A stretch of 36,951 nucleotides of DNA. Source: SIAJ01 sp036266155. GTDB taxonomy: Bacteria > Planctomycetota > Planctomycetia > Gemmatales > Gemmataceae. The notes under the pieces are model-generated. The model saw only the letters and a list, made by a program, of their open reading frames with translations, did not search any database and had not been told where the DNA came from. The stretch lies in NCBI GenBank assembly GCA_036266155.1, contig DATANR010000127.1, positions 1 through 36,951 on the forward strand. The letters are read 5' to 3'. Below, in pieces: positions 1 through 7,079 of the stretch (positions are counted from its first letter, which is position 1; every line of letters starts with the position of its first letter). The translations under genes and the position numbers were made by a program.

Positions 1-1
1 C

Positions 2-124
2 GAACGCATTCTCACCATCGTGGCCAGTTGCCGCCTGCAAAATCGTCAAGCGCTCGACTTCCTCACCCAATGCATCCACAACGCTCGCCATCGCAAACAA
101 CAACCGTCACTGCTACCCGCATAA
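2..124 (+). CDS. IS66-family transposase, C-terminal fragment
   Basis: Reading from base 2 gives 40 residues ending at TAA (122-124) without a start, so the gene enters from outside the window. The stretch ERILTIVASCRLQNR, followed by a Leu-Asp-Phe-Leu motif and the ending PSLLP, matches in my recollection the C-terminal tail of IS66 TnpC transposases common in planctomycetes. The stop is followed 3 bases later by the presumed right terminal repeat. The catalytic DDE domain is not visible here, so whether the element is intact cannot be judged. Family assignment is from motif memory; a database match would settle it. Confidence 0.75.
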   Translation, partial: ERILTIVASCRLQNRQALDFLTQCIHNARHRKQQPSLLPA

Positions 125-140
125 GGCCGTGAACGGTTAC
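125..140. mobile_element. Right terminal inverted repeat of the IS66-type element
   Basis: CCGTGAACGGTTAC (127-140) follows the transposase stop; its reverse complement starts GTAACCGTTCACGG. IS66 elements end in GTAA and duplicate 8 bp of target, so the host gene should resume at 141 and the 8 bases from 141 should recur at the left end outside the window. The boundary fits the point at which the interrupted reverse-strand gene loses sensible coding. Confidence 0.6.
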
Positions 141-330
141 GGATGTCGGGCACCTTCAAGCGAGTGTCGCGCTTCGGGTCTCCAAGTGGTGGTACATCCG
201 GAGTCTCGATTTTTGGCGAGTCGCTGGGAATTGGAATTGGTTGCGACCGCCCAGGCTGGCCTGCGGCCATCAGCAGTGCCAGGCAAGCAAGAACGAGGCC
301 GCTCCGCCGCCAGTTCAACGAAGTTCGCAT
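141..330 (-). pseudogene. Secreted proline-rich protein gene, interrupted by the IS element
   Basis: The ATG at 330-328 has a good GGAGG ribosome site 6 bases upstream. The first 63 residues are native: a signal peptide (Arg-Arg, then a Leu/Ala-rich core around residues 10-22), followed by a Pro-rich segment with PIPIPSDSPK and PDVPPLGDPK. At base 141 the sequence switches into the inverted repeat and the antisense of the transposase. The frame stays open to base 46, but residues 64-94 are IS-derived. The remainder of the gene would lie left of the element, outside the window. Function unknown; the short Pro-rich mature part suggests a cell-envelope or lipoprotein-like small protein of the kind abundant in planctomycetes. 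Confidence 0.6.
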
Positions 331-432
331 CGCCCGCCTCCATGAGGAATCGAGGCGGCAGTGTAACCCTGCGACCAGCGTTGGGTCAAGTGAGGTGCTT
401 CTCTGTTCATGTTCCAGTCAGGAACGGTCTGC

Positions 433-1095
433 CTACTTCTTACCGGGCGTGAATGACTTCAGCGAAATCATGACGTCGGTCTTGAGGCTATCGATTGATT
501 CTCCGGACTCAATTTGCACTCGGACTGGGCCGCGGCCAGGTGCGAGCCAGGATGTCACTCGTGTCGTGAAGCCCATGAACTCGAACGACATCTCGACCCG
601 TGCGACCTTGAATTTTCCGGCCCCGACCTCGATTTCTTCTTCGCCTACAACTGTGCACGTCGCGATTATCTCCACCATGTCCGGTTGCTGTCCCTTTGCT
701 GGTTCCGATTCCTTGGCCGTCATCTTCCATTCCCAAGTGTCACCCTTCATGAGAGGAAGTCTTACCAGGCAAGCACGACCAGGAAGAAAGTTTGACCCCT
801 CCATAACCTGGTACACACCCTTGTCGGATACCTCGTACATCGCTGTAGTTGGCGTGCCGTCCTTTATTGTTGTTCGGATTTCGACTAGGTTGGCGCCGTA
901 CTGAGACTTGGCGGAAGTCACTTCGTCGACCTTCTCGAAGCGATTGTCTCCGGACTTCACGTCAAACACCAACCGGTCGCCCACAGTCGTAGGGAAGTAG
1001 AGCGTCTTAGACTTTGGTTCTTCAGAGATGGCGTTGGTTGCGCTGACCAGGGCTAACCCGAGAATCGCGACCGCGGCGAGTGTCTGTCGTGACAT
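433..1095 (-). CDS. Secreted hypothetical protein, DUF3108-like
   Basis: 220 residues with a clear signal peptide (MSRQTLAAVAILGLALVSATNA) and a GGAGGG site 8 bases before ATG 1095. The mature part has YFPTTVGDRLVFDVKSG near the start, a central GDTWEWKM, and a VGAGKFKVARVEM stretch. This alternating beta pattern, with 'gaGkfkv.rve' near the C-terminus, resembles DUF3108-type and other planctomycete periplasmic beta-sandwich proteins. No catalytic motif is visible. It lies between the IS-interrupted gene, also on the minus strand and 102 bases downstream, and the integrase cassette, so it may belong to the same integrated segment. Function unknown. Confidence 0.7.
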   Translation of the reverse strand: MSRQTLAAVAILGLALVSATNAISEEPKSKTLYFPTTVGDRLVFDVKSGDNRFEKVDEVTSAKSQYGANLVEIRTTIKDGTPTTAMYEVSDKGVYQVMEGSNFLPGRACLVRLPLMKGDTWEWKMTAKESEPAKGQQPDMVEIIATCTVVGEEEIEVGAGKFKVARVEMSFEFMGFTTRVTSWLAPGRGPVRVQIESGESIDSLKTDVMISLKSFTPGKK

Positions 1096-1396
1096 GACGG
1101 GCCCTCCATGAAGAACGCGGGACAGTACCCCAACGCGAAGTCGTTAGACAACCCCACTTTCAAAAGACCATCAGCCAAACACTCTCCGTAACTCATCAGA
1201 CGAGCAGAATCAGGGCGTCGGTAAACTACTCTGGCCGCCAGAGTTCTCTTCGCGGTCCAAGACATGCCGCCAGCCGAGGGGGCACCCAGATTACCCTGAG
1301 TTCTCCGACTGTCAACACCCCTGTCTAGTTTTGAGCGCCAAACACGTTCGAGAAATGGCCTCTTGACGCGGCGAGAATCTGTGGGACTATCGACCC
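1096..1396. other. Intergenic stretch with no recognised gene
   Basis: About 300 bases between two divergently read genes. Neither strand has a reading frame with a plausible start and protein-like composition. It must hold the promoters for both neighbours, but I could not pick out a convincing -35/-10 pair. I looked here for a copy of the tRNA-Leu 3' end that would mark an attachment site and found none. Confidence 0.4.
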
Positions 1397-1720
1397 ATGA
1401 ACACAGCCTGCCATCCCCAATCGCCGAACGACCCCATCACGTCCGAGTCCGCGTACACCCTCTTCCAGGCCCTTCTTGAGCGGCTCGACCGGCTGGAACA
1501 GAACCTGGCCCTCGCCAGGCCCAAGGAGACCTACACGACCGACGAAGCCGCTGAGCGGCTGAACCGGAGCCCGTGGACCGTCCGGGACTGGTGTAACAAG
1601 GGTCAAGTGCCGGGCGCCTACCGGGTCAAAGGTAAGGGCAGACGAGGCGAGTGGCGTATCCCGCATGACGTCCTGGTCCGGGTCCAGAACGAGGGGCCCG
1701 GCCCGGTCCAGAAGGCGTGA
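1397..1720 (+). CDS. Small helix-turn-helix (MerR/excisionase-type) DNA-binding protein
   Basis: 107 residues. The core is YTTDEAAERLNRSPWTVRDW followed by CNKGQVPGAYRVKGKGRRGEWRIPHDVL: a winged-helix 'helix_turn_helix_17' pattern in which a recognition helix (SPWTVRDWCNKG) precedes a wing ending in a W-R-I-P strand. Such proteins act as excisionases (Xis) or small regulators. A short Leu-rich helix (residues 20-38) precedes the domain and could be a dimerisation segment. The gene ends 3 bases before the end of the integrase on the opposite strand. That tail-to-tail pairing with a tyrosine recombinase supports a recombination-directionality role, which is an inference. Confidence 0.75.
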   Translation: MNTACHPQSPNDPITSESAYTLFQALLERLDRLEQNLALARPKETYTTDEAAERLNRSPWTVRDWCNKGQVPGAYRVKGKGRRGEWRIPHDVLVRVQNEGPGPVQKA

Positions 1721-1723
1721 GGT

Positions 1724-3064
1724 TCAATCGAACACATCTTGAATGGCGTTCCTAGTCTCCTCTGGGAACAGGTGTCCGTACCGCTTCCGCATCGCCTCGG
1801 TCTCGTGCCCCATCCAAGCGTCGATGACGTCGGGCTTCTTCCCCGCGGCCGCCAAGTTTGACGCGAACGAGTGCCGGAAGACGTGGAATCCGCGGACCAC
1901 CGACCATCTACTTCCTGCTAACGCCTGGTCGAAGGCCGAGTCCGCCTCCGACGGAGTCAATTCGCCCGGCTCTGGTCGGGTCACCCTCTCTCGAACCGTC
2001 GCAGACCGCCCCGTTAAGGTCGTCGGCCGGCCGGGTCCGCTCTGATGGCCGGTTGTTCGGCTTCGCTTCTTGCTCCGCTCAACCACCTCCCCGTGGCAGA
2101 AGGCGTACGGCCCCCCTGGGTGTCCTGCCCCAAGCCACTCCCTCATCACCCTTTCCAGGGTCGGCGTCATCGGCACCCGGCGGCGCGTCTCCTTCACCGT
2201 CCGGTCCTTCTTTTTCTCTCGGATGATGACCTCCCGGCCCTCGAAGTCGAAATCTTCGACCCGTGAGCGCATCATTTCACGTTTGCGGGCCCCTGTGTGG
2301 GCCACAAACACGAACATCGGGTACACGAACGGTAAGGTCTCGGCCTGCCGGACGTGCTCAAGACACTCGGCGATTTCCTCCTTGCGGAGGAAGAGCGTCT
2401 CCCATTGCTCTTTGACCGCGTAACCGGTGAGGCCGCTCAGGGCGATGTTCTTCTCAATCTGCTCCCAGGTCTGGAACGGCAGCTTTTCCGTCCCCTTTGG
2501 ATACCGCAGCTTGCGGGTCGGGGGGTCGGTCGTTACGATTCCGTGCTCTCGGCCCCAGTTCCACACCGCGTTGAACCTCTTCACTTCTTTCTGAATGGTC
2601 CTCGTCGAGTAGGGCTCGCCGTTTTTCTTCTTCTCGCCTGACCGCTTGGTCACGTACCGCTGGAGTTCGGTCACGGATAGGTTCTGCACGGGCGTCTTCT
2701 TGCCGAGGATGCGGAGCACGTGCTTCGAATGGTGCCGGTGCGTATCGAGCGAGTTGCCCTCCATCGCCCCATCGGGCATCTCCTGCTCATACCGGTCGAA
2801 CATCTCGCCCAGCGTCACGACGGTTGGTGCGACCAGCTTCTGCGTCCGCTGTCCGTCGGTGAACACGAATGTCCAGAAGTCCGCACCCTCCGGAAGCGTC
2901 TTCCGGCCTGTCTTGAGTTCCCGCAGAACGAGTTCGATGCGACCGAGGGCTGCGTTGGCCTCGGTGTCGTCGCTCGTGTCCAAACTCTTCTGATACTGCT
3001 TGCCTCCGAACCGGAAGCTGATGCGGTACATCTTCGACGCAGGGTCCTGGCGAATGGATGCCAT
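1724..3064 (-). CDS. Tyrosine recombinase / phage-type integrase
   Basis: 446 residues from ATG 3064. A GTG nine bases upstream is also in frame, but a GGGAGG site sits 8 bases before the ATG and overlaps the GTG, so the ATG is chosen. The N-terminal part (MASIRQDPASKMYRISFRFG) resembles arm-binding domains of phage integrases; residues 85-180 fit a SAM-like core-binding domain. Catalytic residues are visible: Arg260 in HTGARKREMM, His394-x-x-Arg397 in HVFRHSF, His420 in AWMGHE and the nucleophile Tyr429 in RKRYGHLFPE. A Lys/Arg/Pro-rich stretch at about 330-375 sits between the lysine strand and the HxxR box and looks like an insertion. The gene starts 124 bases from the 3' end of tRNA-Leu, pointing away from it, which is the classic arrangement of an integrase beside its attachment site. 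Confidence 0.92.
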   Translation of the reverse strand: MASIRQDPASKMYRISFRFGGKQYQKSLDTSDDTEANAALGRIELVLRELKTGRKTLPEGADFWTFVFTDGQRTQKLVAPTVVTLGEMFDRYEQEMPDGAMEGNSLDTHRHHSKHVLRILGKKTPVQNLSVTELQRYVTKRSGEKKKNGEPYSTRTIQKEVKRFNAVWNWGREHGIVTTDPPTRKLRYPKGTEKLPFQTWEQIEKNIALSGLTGYAVKEQWETLFLRKEEIAECLEHVRQAETLPFVYPMFVFVAHTGARKREMMRSRVEDFDFEGREVIIREKKKDRTVKETRRRVPMTPTLERVMREWLGAGHPGGPYAFCHGEVVERSKKRSRTTGHQSGPGRPTTLTGRSATVRERVTRPEPGELTPSEADSAFDQALAGSRWSVVRGFHVFRHSFASNLAAAGKKPDVIDAWMGHETEAMRKRYGHLFPEETRNAIQDVFD

Positions 3065-3140
3065 GACGCGCACCTCCCAACACTGGGCAACATGTGCCCT
3101 GCACTGTTAGAGATTTGTTACAGATTTCAGAGGGGGAGAA

Positions 3141-3175
3141 AGAAAAAGGACCCACGACTCTCGTCGTAAGTCCTT
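3141..3175 (-). terminator. Rho-independent terminator after tRNA-Leu
   Basis: AAGGAC (3146-3151) pairs with GTCCTT (3170-3175), and ACGAC with GTCGT inside it, around a TCTC loop. Read on the minus strand the hairpin is followed by CCTTTTTCTTTCTCC, a U-rich tail. It lies 13 bases beyond the tRNA 3' end and before the integrase, so it should end the tRNA transcript. Confidence 0.65.
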
Positions 3176-3187
3176 GTCTGATAATCA

Positions 3188-3271
3188 TGCCGAGGACAGG
3201 ACTTGAACCTGCACCCCCTTGCGAGGACTAGCTCCTGAGGCTAGCGCGTCTGCCACTTCCGCCACCTCGGC
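3188..3271 (-). tRNA. tRNA-Leu (anticodon CAG)
   Basis: On the minus strand an 84-nt class II tRNA can be folded: acceptor GCCGAGG (3271-3265) pairs with CCTCGGC, the anticodon stem is CTAGC/GCTAG around the loop CTCAGGA (anticodon CAG, reading CUG), a long variable arm CCTCGCAAGGG follows, and the T-arm contains GGTTCAAGTCC. The discriminator is A and CCA is not encoded. CUG is a leucine codon heavily used in GC-rich genomes. The 3' half is a common integration target for tyrosine recombinases, and one is next door. Confidence 0.95.
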
Positions 3272-3283
3272 TCATGCTTATTC

Positions 3284-3311
3284 ACAGTAGCAGGCCTCCA
3301 TCCTGCGTCAA
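3284..3311 (-). promoter_or_regulatory. Probable sigma-70 promoter of tRNA-Leu
   Basis: Read on the minus strand, TTGACG (3311-3306), 16 bases, then TACTGT (3289-3284), with the mature tRNA beginning 13 bases after the -10 box. Fit to consensus is 5/6 and 4/6. Placement directly upstream of a stable-RNA gene makes it credible. Confidence 0.5.
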
Positions 3312-3322
3312 GACGCGGTCGG

Positions 3323-4114
3323 CTATTCGCCTTCGAGGTCGGCGTCCCGGAGGTCCGTCAGAAACATGTGGCCGGGCTTATGCGTGATCGCCAACGGCAG
3401 GCGAGCTTGCATCAGCGCCGCTTGCGGTGTCACGCCGCAGGCCCAGAAGACGGGGACTTCACCAGGGCGAATGTCGACGGCGTCACCAAAGTCCGGATGA
3501 GCCAGGTCCGCGATGCCGATGGCTGACGGATCGCCGAAATGGATTGGCACGCCGTGCGCCCGTGGAAAACGCGCACACACACGCGTGGCAGCAACCGCTT
3601 GCTCCGGTGTCATCGGCCGCATCGATACCACCAGCGGTCCGCGAAAACGGCCAGCCGGACGACATGGTCGGTTCGTTCGATACATCGGCACGTTCACGTT
3701 CTGTTCAATGTGTCGGACGGGCAGTCGAGCTTCCAGAAGCGCCTTCTCGAACGTGAACGAGCAGCCGATTACGAACGACACGAAGTCAGATTGCCAAAGG
3801 GAGCACACGTCCCGCGGCTCGTCCATCAACGCGCCATCGCGCCACACGCGGTAGGCGGGGAGATCGGTGCGCAGATCGGCTCCGGGGGCGACCGATTTCG
3901 GCTCGGGATCACCGGGTTCCGTGACGTCCAGCAGCGGACATGGCTTTGGGTTGCGCTGGCAAAAGAGCAGGAAGTCAAACGCGTGCTCACGGGGGACAAT
4001 AACCAGGTTGGCCTGAACATAGCCGAGCGCAAGGCCCGGCGTGGGACCGGTCAACTGACTGTCCCGACAGGCCTGCCGGACGGTATTGCCCGAGGATCGG
4101 ATGAGATTGTCCAC
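3323..4114 (-). CDS. DUF1445 / YcsI-like protein (putative hydro-lyase; D-glutamate cyclase family)
   Basis: 263 residues from GTG 4114, one base after the stop of the oxidoreductase gene. A longer frame runs back to 4276 but lies inside that gene and lacks family character. The sequence TVRQACRDSQLTGPTPGLALG, followed by YVQANLVIVP, FDFLLFCQRNPKPCPLLDVTEPGDPEP and later CSFTFEKALLEA and HKPGHMFLTD, is highly characteristic of the DUF1445 family, and the length matches. Members are annotated as putative hydro-lyases; the mitochondrial D-glutamate cyclase carries this domain, so a lyase or cyclisation reaction on a small acid is possible, but the substrate here is unknown. AAGGCGG upstream may serve as ribosome site; the one-base gap suggests translational coupling. 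Confidence 0.85.
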   Translation of the reverse strand: MDNLIRSSGNTVRQACRDSQLTGPTPGLALGYVQANLVIVPREHAFDFLLFCQRNPKPCPLLDVTEPGDPEPKSVAPGADLRTDLPAYRVWRDGALMDEPRDVCSLWQSDFVSFVIGCSFTFEKALLEARLPVRHIEQNVNVPMYRTNRPCRPAGRFRGPLVVSMRPMTPEQAVAATRVCARFPRAHGVPIHFGDPSAIGIADLAHPDFGDAVDIRPGEVPVFWACGVTPQAALMQARLPLAITHKPGHMFLTDLRDADLEGE

Positions 4115-4115
4115 G

Positions 4116-5153
4116 TCAGCCCGCCTTGCGCAGGCCGATGGTCGATTCCGGATTGGCCAACACCACTTCTCGGCCAGTTTCGAGCGATGCCTGTCCGGCC
4201 TCCAGAATTGCGACGATGCCAATGCCGCTGCGCCCATCCGACACAGGCCGGTTGCGCGTCCGAATGCACTCGACAAAGTGCCGGGCCTCGGCGATCAACG
4301 GTTCGGTATTCGGCAACGGCAGCGCGATCTCGGCTCCCCGTCGGGCGGTGATGCGCCGTTTTGGGCCGCTTGAATCGACATCGAACCCACGATCGTAAAC
4401 GATAACCTTGCGATCCCACGGCAGCATGTCGTTGAACACGGCCCACTTCTTGGTGCCGTAGATTTTCAGTTCGCGCACCTTGGCCGGGTCGTGCCAGCTC
4501 ACATCGATCCGGGCCATGCGACCGCCGGGGAACCGAAGAGTTCCCCCGACCACATCGGCAATGTGCGACTGAACGATGTTCTGGCCTTCGCACGCGACCG
4601 ATATGGGCCAGTCTCCCATGAGACGCACGGCCATTGACAGATCGTGCGGCGCGAGCGACCACCAGGCGTTTTCATCCGTGCGCAAGACCCCGTGGTTCGA
4701 TCGCCGAGATTCGATGCGGCGAATCTCGCCAAGTTCACTTGAGTCAATGAGCTTGCGCAGGCTTTGAATCGCCGGATGGTATTCGAGCAAATGCCCGACC
4801 ATCAGCATTCGGTCGTTGTCATCGGCAATGCGCACCAGCTCTGCGGCGTCGGCGGTGGTAAGGGCCATCGGCTTTTCAACCATGACGTCCTTGCCGCCTT
4901 CGAGGGCTCGTTTGGCAAGTGCAAAGTGCGTTGGCGCGTTCGAGGCGATGACGATGCCGAGCGTCTCTGGATCGTCGATCAAGTCGTTCAAGTTGCTCGT
5001 CGGCCGCACGTCAGGGTAATCGGTCTTGGCCTTGGCAAGCAGGTCCGCATTGAGGTCGCACACCCAGCGCAGCGACGCCTCGGGCAGGGTCGCCAAGGTG
5101 CGCAGCCAGTTGGCTCCCCAGTTGCCGATGCCGACGAGGGCAATGCCCGTCAT
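4116..5153 (-). CDS. Gfo/Idh/MocA-family NAD(P)-dependent oxidoreductase
   Basis: 345 residues from ATG 5153 (a longer frame to 5258 would put 35 unrelated residues in front of the Rossmann fold). The N-terminus MTGIALVGIGNWGANWLRTL is a dinucleotide-binding beta-alpha-beta. EKP at 93-95 (DVMVEKPMALT) is the family signature, and WWSLAPHDLSMAVRLMG (His170) sits where the catalytic Lys/His helix is expected. Members oxidise or reduce sugars, UDP-sugars, inositol or imino compounds. The closest feel is to UDP-N-acetylglucosaminuronate-type dehydrogenases (WlbA-like), but the substrate cannot be read from sequence. It is followed one base later by the DUF1445 gene, so the two are probably co-translated. 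Confidence 0.88.
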   Translation of the reverse strand: MTGIALVGIGNWGANWLRTLATLPEASLRWVCDLNADLLAKAKTDYPDVRPTSNLNDLIDDPETLGIVIASNAPTHFALAKRALEGGKDVMVEKPMALTTADAAELVRIADDNDRMLMVGHLLEYHPAIQSLRKLIDSSELGEIRRIESRRSNHGVLRTDENAWWSLAPHDLSMAVRLMGDWPISVACEGQNIVQSHIADVVGGTLRFPGGRMARIDVSWHDPAKVRELKIYGTKKWAVFNDMLPWDRKVIVYDRGFDVDSSGPKRRITARRGAEIALPLPNTEPLIAEARHFVECIRTRNRPVSDGRSGIGIVAILEAGQASLETGREVVLANPESTIGLRKAG

Positions 5154-5359
5154 GACCTTGTCTCCGAGGAAGTCGATGCCGCCAGAGCAGATACGACCGC
5201 TGGTCGTTGAGGTTACTTTACCAGCAGCAACCAAAAAAAGGATGGGCAGGGCCGACAACCCATTCTGACATTTGTTGGGGTTTTCCCCTTGCCGTGCACG
5301 GGGTCGGTCGGAAACTCTAAGAACAGGGGCCGCTCGCCACCTGTCGGCGGAGGTGTCTC

Positions 5360-6223
5360 ATGCAATGGGAAGGTCGCGAAGAAAGCTCGAATGTCGACGA
5401 TCGCCGCGGTATGGGCGGTGGGCTCTCAACTGGAGCCGTGGTTGGCGGCGGCGGGTCGATCGTGCTGGTCATCCTGGCGCTGATTCTCGGCATCGATCCG
5501 ATGAAGTTCCTCGGCAACCGCGGGGGCGGCGGCGGGCAACACGTCGGCCGGGCGCCGGATCCCGAAGAAGAGCGCATGGCCAAGTTCGCCAAGGTGATCT
5601 TCCATGACACGGAGGTCATTTGGGACGAGCAGTTTCAAAAGATGGGCAAACGCTATCAGAAGCCGACGCTCGTTTTGTTTACGGATCAGGTGGACAGCGC
5701 TTGTGGCCGAGCCGATGCGGCGGTCGGACCGTTTTACTGTCCGGGCGATAGCAATGTGTACATTGACCTGTCCTTTTACAAGTTGCTGGACGAGCAATTG
5801 AAATCGCCTGGCGAGTTCGCGCGGGCCTATGTCCTGGCCCATGAAGTGGGACACCATGTTCAGCGGCTGCTGGGTTACTCGGCGCGCGTCGATGAGGCAC
5901 GCCATTCAGGAAGCAAGGTCGAGGCCAATCGCATGTCCGTGCGCCTGGAACTGCAAGCCGACTACCTTGCCGGCGTCTGGGCTTATTACGCGCGCAAGAA
6001 ATACCCGAACATGTTGGAGAAAGGCGATCTCGAGTCCGCCACGAACGCCGCCTTCCACATTGGCGACGATGTGTTGCAAAAGTCCGCGGGCCGGCGCGTC
6101 ACGCCCGACTCGTTTACGCACGGAACAGCCAAGCAACGCCAGCGCTGGTTCCTTGAGGGCTTCAACACGGGCAATATCGACGGGGCGAGGCGGTTGTTCG
6201 ACCTGCCGTATAGCGACCTTTAG
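5360..6223 (+). CDS. YpfJ/KPN_02809-family neutral zinc metallopeptidase
   Basis: 287 residues; GGAGG lies 6 bases before ATG 5360. It starts MQWEGREESSNVDDRRG, the usual opening of this family, followed by a Gly-rich stretch and one membrane helix (about 31-46), then a Gly/Gln linker. The zinc site is HEVGHH at 161-166 and a distal glutamate is offered by LELQADYLAGVWA (about 197-205). The ending, KQRQRWFLEGFNTG, is also typical. These are single-pass membrane peptidases with the catalytic domain outside the membrane; physiological substrates are not known. Divergent from the oxidoreductase gene across about 200 bases that hold both promoters. Confidence 0.92.
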   Translation: MQWEGREESSNVDDRRGMGGGLSTGAVVGGGGSIVLVILALILGIDPMKFLGNRGGGGGQHVGRAPDPEEERMAKFAKVIFHDTEVIWDEQFQKMGKRYQKPTLVLFTDQVDSACGRADAAVGPFYCPGDSNVYIDLSFYKLLDEQLKSPGEFARAYVLAHEVGHHVQRLLGYSARVDEARHSGSKVEANRMSVRLELQADYLAGVWAYYARKKYPNMLEKGDLESATNAAFHIGDDVLQKSAGRRVTPDSFTHGTAKQRQRWFLEGFNTGNIDGARRLFDLPYSDL

Positions 6224-6300
6224 CAAGGGCGTGGCGATTTCCAGCGCGTCGGGCCACCGGAAAGAAGGCTTGATTCTTGACCTCCTTCGGCTTGGGAAGT

Positions 6301-6367
6301 TGGCGATCTTGCTTTTCAAAAAAGTGCGTTTTCCGCAGGTTTTTGGGTAAGGTCGCCAAGATCGCCA
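6301..6367. repeat. 11-bp inverted repeat, 45-base spacer
   Basis: TGGCGATCTTG at 6301-6311 is exactly complementary to CAAGATCGCCA at 6357-6367. The spacer is rich in A and T runs. It begins 78 bases after the peptidase stop, so it could end that transcript or be a small dispersed element. Confidence 0.7.
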
Positions 6368-6548
6368 CCGTTTTGCCACACCCTCCGGACGATTGCAATT
6401 CCTTGCATGCGACCGTCCCGAATCGCGCCGGAAGCGTTGCATTTCATTGTCATTCAAGCGCACATTTGTCAAAAAAAGTGTTGATTCCAGCAAAGTGCTT
6501 TGCAATGAAACTGTCCGGCGCGCCGCGAATTCGTTTCATCCAGAATTG

Positions 6549-6586
6549 AGAGATGGCCAACATATACACTGGGGTTGACCATCTCT
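6549..6586. repeat. Hairpin 1 of a hairpin pair
   Basis: AGAGATGG (6549-6556) pairs with CCATCTCT (6579-6586); after one mismatch CAAC pairs with GTTG, leaving a loop of about 12 bases. The 13-position stem is stronger than chance would lead one to expect. No U-tract follows on either strand. Confidence 0.65.
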
Positions 6587-6590
6587 GCCT

Positions 6591-6640
6591 GCGTTTTCGC
6601 GCCCATCCCCATGCCCGCAAAGGAGATGGGTTGAAAACGC
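6591..6640. repeat. Hairpin 2 of a hairpin pair
   Basis: GCGTTTTC (6591-6598) pairs with GAAAACGC (6633-6640), and inside it CCCATC pairs with GATGGG around a 17-base loop. It starts only 4 bases after hairpin 1. The GATGG/CCATC cores of the two hairpins are alike, so alternative cross-pairing is possible. Confidence 0.6.
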
Positions 6641-7079
6641 GGAGTTCCAATTCTAGTGCCTCAACCCTCTGAAAGTTCCGCCAACTGGGAACGTTGTTGC
6701 TGTGGAATTCACGTCGATGCCGTGCAGCAGGCCGCACAGCCGTTTCCCTGCAAAACGCCAGCAAAGTGGATTTCGTTTGGCGTGGGGTGGGGCGCGCGGC
6801 CGGAGGAATCTTGGCCATGGAGGGTCCTATGGGAATCGCGACCAATCGGTCGCGGCGACGGGTGAGCGTCTCATTTTTTCCTCATTTTGCGTGGTCCATC
6901 GCCGAGTCTGGCGTGTTTAATTGAGGACGGAACCGGCATGCGCCGACACGCGGAACTCGCCGCGCTTCGGGTTGCTCTCAAGTAATTGCTCCGTAAGCTA
7001 CTTGGGCCTGCCACTCGCCACTTTCGAAGATGACACTCCGCCTCTCCACCCCTGGCCGACCCTGGCACGGAGGTTGTTC

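Larger units (their letters stand above)
6227..7079. other. 850-base gene-poor region with several inverted repeats
   Basis: No frame on either strand looks protein-coding; the longest (6450-6845, minus) has a composition and start context that do not suggest a gene. The stretch carries an 11-bp inverted repeat at 6301-6367, a 6-bp palindrome at 6490-6503, and two strong adjacent hairpins at 6549-6640. It is AT-richer and T/A-run-rich compared with the coding surroundings, and its right part must contain the promoter of the phosphatase gene. Confidence 0.5.

Noticed and set aside
2705..2716. TGCCGAGGA inside the integrase gene as a possible second attachment site
   Set aside because: Only 9 bases match the tRNA 3' end, inside a coding region, and the match ends abruptly; chance is sufficient.
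6450..6845. 131-codon minus-strand frame in the large gap
   Set aside because: No ribosome site, unusual composition, and it runs through the hairpins; unlikely to be a gene.
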